Shown: positions 7,409 to 15,730 of the stretch, one piece after another | Layout: the number at the start of each line of letters is the position of its first letter | How positions within the stretch are numbered: position 1 is the stretch's first letter | Origin: RGIG5612 sp045598285 | GTDB lineage: Bacteria; Bacillota; Clostridia; Lachnospirales; Lachnospiraceae | Assembly: GCA_045598285.1 (NCBI GenBank) | Contig: JAZLLU010000004.1 | Location: forward strand, 1 to 21,065 | Length of the DNA: 21,065 nt | Reading direction: 5' to 3' | Position numbers and translations under genes: made by a program | The notes under the pieces: model-generated | What the model was told of the DNA's origin: nothing | Seen by the model: the letters and a program-made list of their open reading frames with translations, nothing else | Database searches by the model: none

Positions 7409-8767
7409 ATGGAGAACATAATGATTCCAACAGCAGAAGAACTTCTTACACTTTGTGATGAGAAAAAATTTGCAAAACTCAAAGATGTTTTTATCGACAT
7501 GAATCCTGCCGATATCGCAGCAATACTTAACGATTTTCCAAAAGATAAATCCCCTATTCTCTTTAGATTATTACCTAAAGAGCTTGCTGCTGATACTTTT
7601 GTAGAAATGGATTCAGATGTTCAAGAGCACTTTATCGAGGGCTTTTCTGATGCCGAGCTCCGTGGAATTATGGAAGAGATGTATCTTGATGATGCTGTTG
7701 ATATTGTTGATGAGATGCCAGCAAACGTTGTTAAAAGAATTTTAGCAAACACCGATGCTGATACTCGTTCTATGATTAACAAAATCTTGCAATACCCTGA
7801 TGATAGCGCTGGCTCAATTATGACTGTCGAATATGTAAGCCTTAGAAAAAACATGAGTGTTTCTGATGCGCTTACAAGAATTCGTCGTACTGGTGTTGAT
7901 AAGGAAACTATTTATACCTGTTATGTTACTGATTACAACCGAAAACTTCTTGGATTAGTTACAGCTAAAGACCTTTTACTTGCAGAAGAAGATGCTTTAA
8001 TAAGCGACATAATGGAGACAAATATGATTTTCGTCCACACTCACACCGACAAAGAAGATGTTGCTCAACTGTTCTCAAAATATGACCTTTTGGCAATGCC
8101 TGTTGTAGATGACGAAAATCGCTTAGTTGGTATCGTAACCATCGATGATGCTGTCGATGTCATGGAAGAAGAAGCTACCGAGGATATTAAGAAAATGGCT
8201 GCTATTCGCCCTGGAGATAAACCTTATTTCCAGACTAGTGTTTGGCAAACCTTCCTTGCTCGTATTCCTTGGCTGTTGTTCTTGATGATTTCAGCAACCT
8301 TTACATCAATAATTATTACTAAATTTGAAGATGCACTTTCTGCATCAATTATACTTACAGGTGCTATCCCTATGCTTATGGATACAGGCGGAAATTGTGG
8401 CGGCCAAGCTTCCGTTACAATTATTCGTTCTCTTTCATTGGAAGACGTTGAATTTAAGGATATCCTAAAAGTAATTTGGAAAGAAATTCGAGTAGGTGTA
8501 ATGTGCGGTGCTGCCTTAGCAATCGTAAACTTTGGAAAGATGATGATTTTCCAACGTGACGGCGGGCTCCTTATGATTGGTGTTATATCATTAGCGCTCT
8601 TTTGTGCAGTTGTTATGGCAAAACTTATTGGCTGTATTCTTCCTATGCTCGCTTATAAAATCGGATTTGACCCTGCAGTTATGTCTAGCCCATTTATAAC
8701 AACTATCGTAGACGCATTAACATTATTGATTTATTTCAACTTAGCAGTTGCTATCCTACAAATATAA
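7409..8767 (+). CDS. mgtE: magnesium transporter MgtE
   Basis: Mg2+ channel/transporter of the inner membrane, 452 residues, a typical length. Layout: N-terminal helical Mg2+-sensing domain (about 1-125, with repeated acidic FPKDKS/ LLPKELA segments); a pair of CBS domains (about 130-250; VTAKDLLL and GIVTIDDAVDVMEEE); a connecting helix; then five membrane helices. The conserved LMDTGGNCGGQASVTIIR pore segment carries the aspartates and glycines expected of the family. The frame is open upstream to a GTG at 7349, but the ATG at 7409 has GGAAAGGAGG at 7391-7400 with ideal spacing, and the upstream residues would be encoded by the leader hairpin. The deacetylase gene follows after 19 bases. 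Confidence 0.95.
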   Translation: MENIMIPTAEELLTLCDEKKFAKLKDVFIDMNPADIAAILNDFPKDKSPILFRLLPKELAADTFVEMDSDVQEHFIEGFSDAELRGIMEEMYLDDAVDIVDEMPANVVKRILANTDADTRSMINKILQYPDDSAGSIMTVEYVSLRKNMSVSDALTRIRRTGVDKETIYTCYVTDYNRKLLGLVTAKDLLLAEEDALISDIMETNMIFVHTHTDKEDVAQLFSKYDLLAMPVVDDENRLVGIVTIDDAVDVMEEEATEDIKKMAAIRPGDKPYFQTSVWQTFLARIPWLLFLMISATFTSIIITKFEDALSASIILTGAIPMLMDTGGNCGGQASVTIIRSLSLEDVEFKDILKVIWKEIRVGVMCGAALAIVNFGKMMIFQRDGGLLMIGVISLALFCAVVMAKLIGCILPMLAYKIGFDPAVMSSPFITTIVDALTLLIYFNLAVAILQI

Positions 8768-8786
8768 AATAACAGTTGAGAAATTA

Positions 8787-10160
8787 ATGGCAAACGTAAA
8801 TGTCCCAAAACGGAAAAAATCAAGACGTAGAAAACGTAAGGCAAATTGGAAAGCAATTATTATTGCTATATCTTCCATTATTCTTTTTGTTGCCATTTTA
8901 TTTGGAATTGTCTTTCTAATAAAAAAAATTACTGCTGTTAAAGAAATTTCTGGTTTGAAGTTTTCTTCTACTACTTCATCAGTAACTTTATCTTGGGATA
9001 GAAAACAATCTGATGCCTTCTACGAAATTCAAAAAAAGAATGAAACTGGCACATATGAAATTATTGCTACTGTAACATCTGACAAAGATACATCCTATAC
9101 ACATTTAGATGTTCCAAGTGGAACTTTTCTAGAATATAAAGTTCTTGCTTGTAGAAACATCACAGGCTCTGTAAAAAAAACTAACGGAAAGAAAATAAGT
9201 GGTTTTACTATTCCAGTAGCTCCAAAAGATTGCAAAGCATACACTCAATCTAAAAATTCATTAACCGTTTGTTTTGTTGATACGCAAACAGTTTCTTTTT
9301 ATGAAATCAAATACTCTGATAATAAAAACTTTACAAACGAAACAATCATTGAAGTAAGTCCCGATGAAGTTACACTAAATCAACAAGAGGGAACTCTTAA
9401 CTACTTACTAAATGATTTAGTCGAAAACAAAGCATATTATTTTCAAATAAGAGCTTTTGTTTCTAAAGAAATAGGCTCTAAGTGGAGCGAGTCTTTTTAT
9501 GGCACAGTAACAAGAGCAATTGATATGAATGGCATTGACCCAAATAAGCCTATGGTTGCAATTACTTATGACGATGGCCCTGGTCCAGGAAATCATACTG
9601 AAAGAATTATTGAAGCTTTTAAAAAAACAGGTGGTCATGCAACATTTTTCCAGCTTGGAAATAGAGCTGAAAGCTACTCTTCGCAAATGCAACTTATGGT
9701 TGATGGTGGACACGAAATTGGCTGTCACACATATGACCACAAGCACTCCGGAAGTGCCGTTACAAAAGAAGATATTGTTAATGGAAATAACGCAATAGAA
9801 ACATCCTGTGGCATTCGCCCAACAGTTTTTAGATCTCCTGGCGGAGAAACAACTGATCTTATTCGTTCTGTTTGTGAATCTGAAGGTGTTCCTATCATCC
9901 AGTGGAATGTTGATACTAAGGATTGGAAAACAAAAGATGCCTCTTCAATTTGTGATGAAATAAAACGTACTATTGCAGATGGAAATATAATCTTAATGCA
10001 TAACATATACGAATCAACTGCTACTGCAACGGAAGAAATACTCCCTTGGTTAGTGGAGCAAGGATACCAATTAGTAACTGTATCACAATTAATTCAAGCT
10101 AAAACAGGTAACCCTCCGCTAGCAGGTATTCAATATTACACCGCAACATCAACAAAATAA
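8787..10160 (+). CDS. membrane-anchored polysaccharide (peptidoglycan-type) deacetylase with FnIII domains
   Basis: Predicted surface enzyme removing acetyl groups from N-acetylglucosamine or related polymers. From the ATG at 8787 it has 457 residues: a very basic cytoplasmic N-terminus (7-20), one transmembrane helix (about 22-46), two fibronectin type III-like domains (about 53-140 and 144-243), then a NodB carbohydrate esterase 4 domain. Motifs: TYDDGP (Asp262/263), HTYDH (metal His314, His318), RSPGG (349-353), DTKDW (376-380) and LMHN (403-406). The last motif usually reads LxHD, so Asn406 is a modest deviation. A TTG 13 codons upstream overlaps mgtE and is less likely. The gene probably shares the mgtE transcript and ends at the terminator at 10161. 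Peptidoglycan as substrate is inference. Confidence 0.9.
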   Translation: MANVNVPKRKKSRRRKRKANWKAIIIAISSIILFVAILFGIVFLIKKITAVKEISGLKFSSTTSSVTLSWDRKQSDAFYEIQKKNETGTYEIIATVTSDKDTSYTHLDVPSGTFLEYKVLACRNITGSVKKTNGKKISGFTIPVAPKDCKAYTQSKNSLTVCFVDTQTVSFYEIKYSDNKNFTNETIIEVSPDEVTLNQQEGTLNYLLNDLVENKAYYFQIRAFVSKEIGSKWSESFYGTVTRAIDMNGIDPNKPMVAITYDDGPGPGNHTERIIEAFKKTGGHATFFQLGNRAESYSSQMQLMVDGGHEIGCHTYDHKHSGSAVTKEDIVNGNNAIETSCGIRPTVFRSPGGETTDLIRSVCESEGVPIIQWNVDTKDWKTKDASSICDEIKRTIADGNIILMHNIYESTATATEEILPWLVEQGYQLVTVSQLIQAKTGNPPLAGIQYYTATSTK

Positions 10161-10197
10161 AAAAAGAGCCTATGCTTTTGGCATAAGCTCTTTTTTA
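10161..10197. terminator. bidirectional intrinsic terminator
   Basis: GAGCCTATGC pairs with GCATAAGCTC (one mismatch) around TTTTG, with an A-run on the left and a T-run on the right. Both strands therefore read as hairpin plus U-tract. It starts directly after the deacetylase stop and ends 8 bases from the convergent cold-shock gene stop, so it serves both. Confidence 0.92.
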
Positions 10198-10204
10198 TTG
10201 ATTC

Positions 10205-10405
10205 TTATAATTTATTTACGTTAGTAGCTTGTGGTCCTTTTTCTCCGTCAATAACATCAAATTCTACTTCAGCACCTTCTGGTAGCGTTTTGTATCCTTC
10301 CATATTTAATCCAGAGAAATGAACGAAAACGTCTTTTCCTTCTTCGTCACAGATAAATCCGTAACCTTTTTTGTCATTGAACCACTTAACTTTTCCTTTA
10401 GCCAT
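10205..10405 (-). CDS. cspA: cold-shock protein (CspA family)
   Basis: 66-residue single cold-shock domain that binds single-stranded nucleic acid and acts as RNA chaperone. RNP1 is seen as KGYGFI (residues 13-18) and RNP2 as VFVHF (26-30); the start MAKGKVKWFN is canonical. A GGAGG lies 12 bases before the ATG, a slightly long spacing. The predicted promoter (10457-10485) gives a leader of only about 45 bases, much shorter than the long cold-box leader of E. coli cspA. It may thus be a constitutive family member. Confidence 0.96.
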   Translation of the reverse strand: MAKGKVKWFNDKKGYGFICDEEGKDVFVHFSGLNMEGYKTLPEGAEVEFDVIDGEKGPQATNVNKL

Positions 10406-10456
10406 TTTCTTTGATTTCCTCCATATATAAAAAGTGAATAAAGCTAATACTAGGTA

Positions 10457-10485
10457 AATATAACATATTTGGAATTTTTAATCAA
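10457..10485 (-). promoter_or_regulatory. SigA-type promoter for the cold-shock gene
   Basis: On the minus strand: -35 TTGATT (10485-10480), a 17-base spacer, and -10 TATATT (10462-10457). The expected start is near 10450. It is the only good match in the 135-base gap before the methyltransferase gene's 3' end. Confidence 0.6.
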
Positions 10486-10540
10486 TAAAATCATAAAATT
10501 TGTTTATTAAACCCCAAAAATGCATATTTAATAATACAAA

Positions 10541-11131
10541 CTACCTTTTTCCAACAACCTGATACATTATTTCATCATCAATCTTTGTCGTTACCTTAAG
10601 GTTATAGAATTGGAAAATCTCAGAAAGGTCACTTGCGCTCATAAGCCCATTCGAAACATGTTTAGCTGAACCCGAATGGTGCTTTGAAAGTTTTTCTCTG
10701 CTAAGTCCATGAGCTATTGTAAGAGTTCCACCCTCATTTAAGAGTTCGCTTAAATTTTTAATTAATTCCTTCCCATCTGGGAAATGCGGAAATGCATTAT
10801 AAACAACTATCGCATCAAATTTTTTATTAAATTTTGTATCTTCTACGTCCCCGCAAATAAAATTTATATCTGGGAATTTATTCCTTGCAATCTCTATCAT
10901 CTTCGGCGAAATATCAATTGCAATAATATCTTTTATTCCTCTATCTTTATAGTCGGGAATCAAAAAACCTGTACCACATGCAACGTCTAATACAGACTTG
11001 CTTTCCGACTTTCCTTTGCTAAGCTCTGCATTATCTAAAATTTTATTTATTATTTCGTCACTTCTTGTTTGATTTTCATCCCAACTATCTGCAAGCAAGT
11101 TGAAAAATTCAATAACATCTTTTTTGTTCAT
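10541..11131 (-). CDS. class I SAM-dependent methyltransferase, substrate unknown
   Basis: 196-residue Rossmann-type methyltransferase. SAM motif I is SVLDVACGTG (about 46-55); the acidic residue ending strand 2 is in IAIDIS; motif IV-like VVYNAFPHF follows; and a GGTLTIAHG strand lies later. The fold resembles small-molecule enzymes of the UbiE/Methyltransf_11 type; there is no RNA- or DNA-binding extension. It starts 6 bases after the hslO stop with only a weak ribosome site, so it is probably translated from the hslO transcript. The C-terminal HHSGSAKHVSNG segment is His-rich and may shape the substrate pocket. The substrate cannot be inferred. Confidence 0.85.
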   Translation of the reverse strand: MNKKDVIEFFNLLADSWDENQTRSDEIINKILDNAELSKGKSESKSVLDVACGTGFLIPDYKDRGIKDIIAIDISPKMIEIARNKFPDINFICGDVEDTKFNKKFDAIVVYNAFPHFPDGKELIKNLSELLNEGGTLTIAHGLSREKLSKHHSGSAKHVSNGLMSASDLSEIFQFYNLKVTTKIDDEIMYQVVGKR

Positions 11132-11137
11132 AATCTT

Positions 11138-12061
11138 TTATAAATCATCACCTTGTATCATGCCTATTTTCTTTGCTGCACTTTTAATTTTCGCAAAGTC
11201 TAAAAGCTCTTTTAACTCGTCTACGCTATAAGTATAATTTTCATTACAAAAACTGCAATTAAGTGTTACCTCTTTACCATCATCAATCATACTTTGAAGT
11301 TCAGCTTTTCCCATACTGATAAGCGCCCGCGCTACATGTTCCTTAGAACAATTACACTTAAAAGCAGTATCAAGTTTTTCATTTATTTCAAGGCCAAACT
11401 CGCCTAAAACTTCTTTTAAGATTTCTTCTGGCCCCATACCCTCACTCATCAATGTGGTTACTGGCTTTATGGAACTTATTTTTTCTTCAAGTTTATTTAT
11501 TACTTCATCTTCGATTCCTGGCATAACCTGGATAATAAATCCACCTGCCTGAGCCACAGTATTATCTTTATTCATAAGCACACCTAAAGCTACGCTCGAA
11601 GGTGTTTGCTCTGATTTTGCAAAGTAATATGTTAAATCTTCTGCAACTTCACTAGTTCCTAAAGGTGTATTGCTAACATAAGGTTCTTTAAGACCTAAAT
11701 CTTTTATAACGGTAAGTTCTCCATATCCAATTGCCGCGCCAACATCAAGTTTTCCAGCGTAGTTTGCAGGAATAAGAACAAGTGGGTTATCTGCATATCC
11801 TTTAACATTACCCTTTGAGTCCGCTGTGACGGTAAGCTTTCCTATTGGTCCATCGCCTTTCATCATAAGAGTAAGCACATCTTTTTCGCCCTTCATCATA
11901 ACACCCATCATAGCACCCGCACTTAAAAGTCTTCCTAGTGCGGCTGTAACAACTGGGCTGGTATTATGTCTTTTCCTAGCTTCTTCAACTAAGGTAGTTG
12001 ACTCTATCGCAAACGCTCTAATTTTTAAATCTGCTGCAGTAGCTCTTAAAATATAATCCAT
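11138..12061 (-). CDS. hslO: redox-regulated chaperone Hsp33
   Basis: Cytoplasmic holdase chaperone activated by disulfide formation and zinc release. It has 307 residues from the ATG at 12061, which begins MDYILRATA and follows AGGAG; the open frame runs 19 codons further upstream but without family similarity. The N-terminal substrate-binding domain includes TAALGRLLSAG and MGVMMKGEK. The C-terminal redox switch has all four zinc cysteines: CNC (236, 238) and CSFC (269-272). Its promoter (12089-12118) shares -35 bases with the divergent gene at 12148. A SAM methyltransferase follows in the same operon. Confidence 0.96.
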   Translation of the reverse strand: MDYILRATAADLKIRAFAIESTTLVEEARKRHNTSPVVTAALGRLLSAGAMMGVMMKGEKDVLTLMMKGDGPIGKLTVTADSKGNVKGYADNPLVLIPANYAGKLDVGAAIGYGELTVIKDLGLKEPYVSNTPLGTSEVAEDLTYYFAKSEQTPSSVALGVLMNKDNTVAQAGGFIIQVMPGIEDEVINKLEEKISSIKPVTTLMSEGMGPEEILKEVLGEFGLEINEKLDTAFKCNCSKEHVARALISMGKAELQSMIDDGKEVTLNCSFCNENYTYSVDELKELLDFAKIKSAAKKIGMIQGDDL

Positions 12062-12088
12062 AATGTTTCTCCTAAAATTATTGTTTTC

Positions 12089-12118
12089 ATTATATCTCAT
12101 CCCTGGAAATATTGCCAA
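12089..12118 (-). promoter_or_regulatory. SigA-type promoter for hslO
   Basis: On the minus strand: -35 TTGGCA (12118-12113), an 18-base spacer, and consensus -10 TATAAT (12094-12089). The leader would be about 20 bases, with AGGAG just before the hslO ATG. Six of its bases are also the -35 of the divergent promoter. Confidence 0.6.
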
Positions 12119-12140
12119 TTTACATGTTTTGAATTATACT
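12112..12140 (+). promoter_or_regulatory. promoter for the 12148 gene, predicting a leaderless mRNA
   Basis: -35 TTGCCA (12112-12117), a 17-base spacer, and -10 TATACT (12135-12140). Only seven bases separate the -10 from the ATG at 12148, so the mRNA should begin at or next to the start codon. No Shine-Dalgarno sequence precedes the ATG. Confidence 0.5.
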
Positions 12141-12147
12141 TTTTTAC

Positions 12148-13137
12148 ATGAATTTTACTATTAAATCTTACATCAAAAAGATATCTCGAAGAAATTTACT
12201 CTTACCAGGAATTATTAGCGTGGTAATTGTTCTTCTTTTGATTATATTACCTTTAAAAAATGAATTTAATCCACCAAAAGTAGCTTCTATGGACGAGCTT
12301 ACGCAAATTGTAAAAAAGAAAATTGGATTTGTAGAATACAATTTTGAAAATCTACACTATTCAGGATATGACTACTATACTAATAATCCTAAAAAAAGTG
12401 CCTGCTATTATTACATACTTGACGAAGGACAAAGTCCTAGATGCACTTTCTTCCTTATTCCATTAGGAGAAACAAACAACAAAGCCGAAGTTTTAGAAAA
12501 ATATACTGCAAAAGCTAAAATATTAAAGCGGGACACTCGTTTTGAAAATTTTATTAATGCTTTTTCTCAAGATATTGGTTGGAACGCAAAAGACTTAAAA
12601 GAGATCTGTGGCAACTATGTTGTAAGCGCCTTTGATTATCACCCGGGTTTTACAACAGTAATTATGATTTTGCTTTTTATTTTACTTGCAATCTCTGTTG
12701 CTTACTTTATAACAAACTTAATATTTATGTTTTATCCACATCTACACCCAGCATGTAAAAGGCTCAATAAATTTGGCCTTTCTAGAAGAGACTTTAAGGA
12801 AATTGATATCGAACTTGCAAACAATCTGCTTATTAGAGCAGGTAACATATATTTAACAGAAAATTATCTTGTAATTTTTGGAAAAAGAAACCTTTGGCTT
12901 GTGCCTCTTTATAACATAGTTTGGGTATACCAATATGCTATTTGGAAGCCATTCGTTAAAAAAGAAAAGCTAAACTTTAGGTGTACAATAGTTACCAGTC
13001 CTAAATCTTACGTAAGAGTTTATGGAACAAAAAAATCTAACAATGACAAGATTTTTGGGTATCTCAAAAATTATTTTAGTCATATAAGCGTTGGATACTC
13101 AACTGAAGTTAAGAAAAACTTGGAGAAATTAATTTAA
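12148..13137 (+). CDS. hypothetical membrane protein with two transmembrane helices
   Basis: I do not recognise this 329-residue protein. The N-terminus is basic (IKSYIKKISRRN), followed by a helix (about 18-37). A probably extracellular domain rich in Tyr and charged residues comes next (about 40-170, with the cluster SACYYYILDEG). A second helix (about 172-194) leads to a basic C-terminal domain of mixed strands (LSRRDFKEIDIELANNLLI; WLVPLYNIVWVYQY) that should be cytoplasmic. Similar two-helix proteins with a PH-like cytoplasmic part occur in Lachnospiraceae as unknown-function families, but I cannot name the family. It overlaps the next gene by one base (TAATG) and is apparently translated from a leaderless mRNA. 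A link to sugar metabolism is suggested only by the glycosidase downstream. Confidence 0.8.
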   Translation: MNFTIKSYIKKISRRNLLLPGIISVVIVLLLIILPLKNEFNPPKVASMDELTQIVKKKIGFVEYNFENLHYSGYDYYTNNPKKSACYYYILDEGQSPRCTFFLIPLGETNNKAEVLEKYTAKAKILKRDTRFENFINAFSQDIGWNAKDLKEICGNYVVSAFDYHPGFTTVIMILLFILLAISVAYFITNLIFMFYPHLHPACKRLNKFGLSRRDFKEIDIELANNLLIRAGNIYLTENYLVIFGKRNLWLVPLYNIVWVYQYAIWKPFVKKEKLNFRCTIVTSPKSYVRVYGTKKSNNDKIFGYLKNYFSHISVGYSTEVKKNLEKLI

Positions 13138-13400
13138 TGAACAAAAAAATTAAACAAATTTTAGCAATAATAGGAATTGTTATTATATTAGGTCTTTATA
13201 TCACAACGTTTATTTTAGCTATTTGTGGTAACGAAAACACTCATGGTCTATTTATGGCTAGTATCTTTGCCACTGTAATGATACCTGTAATAATTTACAT
13301 AATTCAATGGTTATATAAACTTGTTAAAAAACAAGCCCAGGAAAATAGAACAAAGGATTTAGTTGTCACTATAAAAGATGATGAAAACAAAGAATCATAA
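13137..13400 (+). CDS. small hypothetical membrane protein
   Basis: 87 residues with two predicted helices (about 7-29 and 38-61), a short loop between them, and a charged C-terminal tail ending in acidic DDENKES. The start codon shares a base with the stop of the upstream gene, and GGAG lies 11 bases upstream, so translation is probably coupled. Its last 23 bases overlap the start of the glycosidase in another frame. No motif suggests function. Pairing with the previous membrane protein hints at a complex, which is inference. Confidence 0.72.
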   Translation: MNKKIKQILAIIGIVIILGLYITTFILAICGNENTHGLFMASIFATVMIPVIIYIIQWLYKLVKKQAQENRTKDLVVTIKDDENKES

Positions 13401-15528
13401 TTTTTCAGATGAAATAACGCAGCGCGAAATAAATGCAAATGAACTTGCTTACAAAACCGCTATTGAGGGAATTGTATTATTAGAAAACGATGGTACTCTT
13501 CCCTTAAAAAGCACGAAAAAGATTGCGCTTTATGGAAGCGGTAGCATAGATACTATTTCAGGTGGTACAGGCTCTGGCGATGTTAATAACAGAAAAAATA
13601 TTAGCATCTATGAAGGCCTTGAAAATGTTGGTTTTGAAATCGTTTCAACAAAATGGTTGAATTCATATAAACAATTAATAAAAGAAGAAACAAAAAAATT
13701 CGAAAAAGATATCAAAAAATCTTTGCTTGATATAAATCTTTTATTTGGTCATCTTCCAATTCCTGAACTTGAAGTAAAAGAAGAAGATTTATGCGAAGCT
13801 ACCGCCGCAATATATGTTATTGCTCGCCAAGCTGGAGAAGCTGGAGATAGAACCCTTGAAAAGGGTGACTACTATTTAAGCGATATTGAAAAAAAATCAA
13901 TATCTATTTTGGCTGCAACATATGAAAAATTTATTGTTGTTATTAATTCGGGCTCTATTATTGACATGAAATGGTCTAAGGAAATAGACAAAATAAATAG
14001 TGTTATATTCCTTTGCCAGCAAGGAAGTCAAGGTGGAAATGCTCTAGCAGATATTATTAAAGGAAATGCAAATCCATCTGGAAAACTTACAGATTGCTGG
14101 CCAGTAAATTATGAAGATATCCCATTTTATAAAAACTTTGCAAATCCTAAAAACACCGACTATAAAGAAGGCCTATACGTTGGATATAGATTTTATGATG
14201 CTTTTAACGTAAAACCGTTTTACCATTTTGGTCATGGACTAAGCTATACAAAATTCAAACAAGAATATTTAGGCCGTGATAGATATGGAAATATTAAAGT
14301 TAAAGTTACAAATATTGGTAAATATCCTGGAAAAGATGTTGTTTTTTACTATGAAGACGCAGATCCTAACTTGTATAATAAGCCACTTAAAATATTAAAG
14401 GCATTTGCAAAAACAGATATTATTTTCCCAGAACACTTTGAAGAAGTAACCTTAACTCCTTTATCCAAGTTAGAAAAAGTTGTTCCGAAAATCAAAAAGA
14501 AATCAGATATAAAAGCAAAAGAAGTTTTAGCTAAACTAAATATATTTGACAAAATCAATTTAGTTATCGGTGCAGGTCAACTTGCATCAAATCGTGTTGT
14601 GAAAACAGAAGGCGCTGTTGGCCATACTACTTCCGCCTTAAAAAAATATGGTATTAATAATATGGAATTAAGCGATGGCCCTGCTGGATTAAGGCTTGAA
14701 AAAATATACGGCGTTTATCCTAGCGGAAAAACTAAGACTGTAACGGCTCAATATGAAATATTTACACATCTACCTAAATGGATTAAAAAAATAGTTTTTG
14801 CAAATCCGGATAAATGTAAGATGGCATATCAATATGCGTCTCGTTTTCCTGTTGCAACAGCGCAAGCTCAAACTTTCAATCTTGAATTAATTGAAAAAAT
14901 CGGAGAAGCAATTTCAAAAGAGATGACCGAATTTGAAATTAGTTATTTCCTTGCGCCCGCATTAAATATTCATAAAAATCCGCTTTGTGGTAGAAACTTT
15001 GAATATTATTCTGAAGATCCACTCGTTTCTGGACTTTGTGCCGCTGCACTAGTAAAAGGAATACAAAGTATCCCTGGGCATTTTGCTACTATTAAACATT
15101 ATTGTTGTAACAATCAAGAAACAAACCGAATGAATTCAAGTTCAAACCTTGACGATGCTGTGTTAAGAGAAATCTATCTTAAAGGTTTTGAAATAGCAAT
15201 AAAGCTTTCTGGTGCCAAGTCTGTTATGACTAGTTACAATTTAGTAAATCATGTTCACACATGCGAAAGTTCTTATCTGATTAACGACATTCTAAGAAAT
15301 GAATGGGGATTTAGAGGAGTTGTTATGACCGACTGGTATGCTTCTATTAAAAGTAATGCTGCCAGAATTATTGAAGCCGGTGGCGATTTGATTATGCCTG
15401 GAACACCTATTGATAAAATACAACTTTTCTTTGGTTATATAAAAGGCTGCCTACTAAAAAAGGGCCTTTCTAAAAAAGCCCTTAATCTAGCTTGTCTTCG
15501 AATTTTAAGACAGTACTTTGAATCTTGA
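13378..15528 (+). CDS. family 3 glycoside hydrolase, domain-permuted (beta-glucosidase type)
   Basis: 716 residues with the family's two catalytic domains in reversed order. First comes the alpha/beta sandwich domain (about 25-245; LLENDGTLPLK, GSGSGD-like loop, RQAGEAGDR with the likely acid/base Glu154, NPSGKLTDCWP). Next is the FGHGLSYT segment and an FnIII-like domain (about 282-365). Last is the barrel domain (about 380-716; LSDGPAGLR, GRNFEYYSEDP, KHYCCNNQE) with the nucleophile in VMTDW (Asp652). This order is known from Butyrivibrio and Ruminococcus albus enzymes. There is no signal peptide, so it probably acts on imported beta-linked oligosaccharides in the cytoplasm. At 716 residues it is shorter than typical permuted members. 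The start is an ATG-ATG pair overlapping the previous gene by 23 bases, with a poor ribosome site. Exact sugar specificity is unknown. Confidence 0.92.
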   Translation: MMKTKNHNFSDEITQREINANELAYKTAIEGIVLLENDGTLPLKSTKKIALYGSGSIDTISGGTGSGDVNNRKNISIYEGLENVGFEIVSTKWLNSYKQLIKEETKKFEKDIKKSLLDINLLFGHLPIPELEVKEEDLCEATAAIYVIARQAGEAGDRTLEKGDYYLSDIEKKSISILAATYEKFIVVINSGSIIDMKWSKEIDKINSVIFLCQQGSQGGNALADIIKGNANPSGKLTDCWPVNYEDIPFYKNFANPKNTDYKEGLYVGYRFYDAFNVKPFYHFGHGLSYTKFKQEYLGRDRYGNIKVKVTNIGKYPGKDVVFYYEDADPNLYNKPLKILKAFAKTDIIFPEHFEEVTLTPLSKLEKVVPKIKKKSDIKAKEVLAKLNIFDKINLVIGAGQLASNRVVKTEGAVGHTTSALKKYGINNMELSDGPAGLRLEKIYGVYPSGKTKTVTAQYEIFTHLPKWIKKIVFANPDKCKMAYQYASRFPVATAQAQTFNLELIEKIGEAISKEMTEFEISYFLAPALNIHKNPLCGRNFEYYSEDPLVSGLCAAALVKGIQSIPGHFATIKHYCCNNQETNRMNSSSNLDDAVLREIYLKGFEIAIKLSGAKSVMTSYNLVNHVHTCESSYLINDILRNEWGFRGVVMTDWYASIKSNAARIIEAGGDLIMPGTPIDKIQLFFGYIKGCLLKKGLSKKALNLACLRILRQYFES
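15455..15483 (-). terminator. terminator of the trkA-trkH-copA operon, inside the glycosidase coding region
   Basis: On the minus strand AAGGGC pairs with GCCCTT, extended inward by a U-G wobble and UUU/AAA to about 10 bp with a three-base loop, and followed by a run of T residues (15460-15455). It begins 47 bases past the copA stop. The opposite strand has no comparable U-run after the hairpin, so it acts in one direction. Confidence 0.75.
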
Positions 15529-15529
15529 T

Positions 15530-15730
15530 TTATAATGCCTTATACCCAGCGTCATTAATAACTTGTCTTAAAACGTCGTCTGAAATGTCGGCGTTTAATT
15601 TTATTAAAACCTCATTTTTTTCATGATTTGCAATTGCTTCTTTAACTTCTGGGAGTTTTTCTAAAGCCTCCTTAACATGTGCTTCGCAATGCTCACACAT
15701 CATACCTTCTACTCCTAAAACTTTTTCCAT
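15530..15730 (-). CDS. possible CopZ-like copper chaperone made from an internal start in copA
   Basis: The last 66 codons of copA form a complete heavy-metal-associated domain: MEKVLGVEGMMCEHCEAHV, with the MxCxxC site at residues 11-15 and a C-terminal DAGYKAL. Its ATG at 15730 is preceded at the ideal 8-base distance by AAGGAG (15744-15739), in the sequence AGAAGGAGAAAAGACT, although the frame is read through as copA codons. The 66-residue length is that of free CopZ. Either copZ was an adjacent gene whose upstream stop was lost, or one mRNA gives both a fused and a free chaperone. Independent expression is inference. Confidence 0.5.
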   Translation of the reverse strand: MEKVLGVEGMMCEHCEAHVKEALEKLPEVKEAIANHEKNEVLIKLNADISDDVLRQVINDAGYKAL

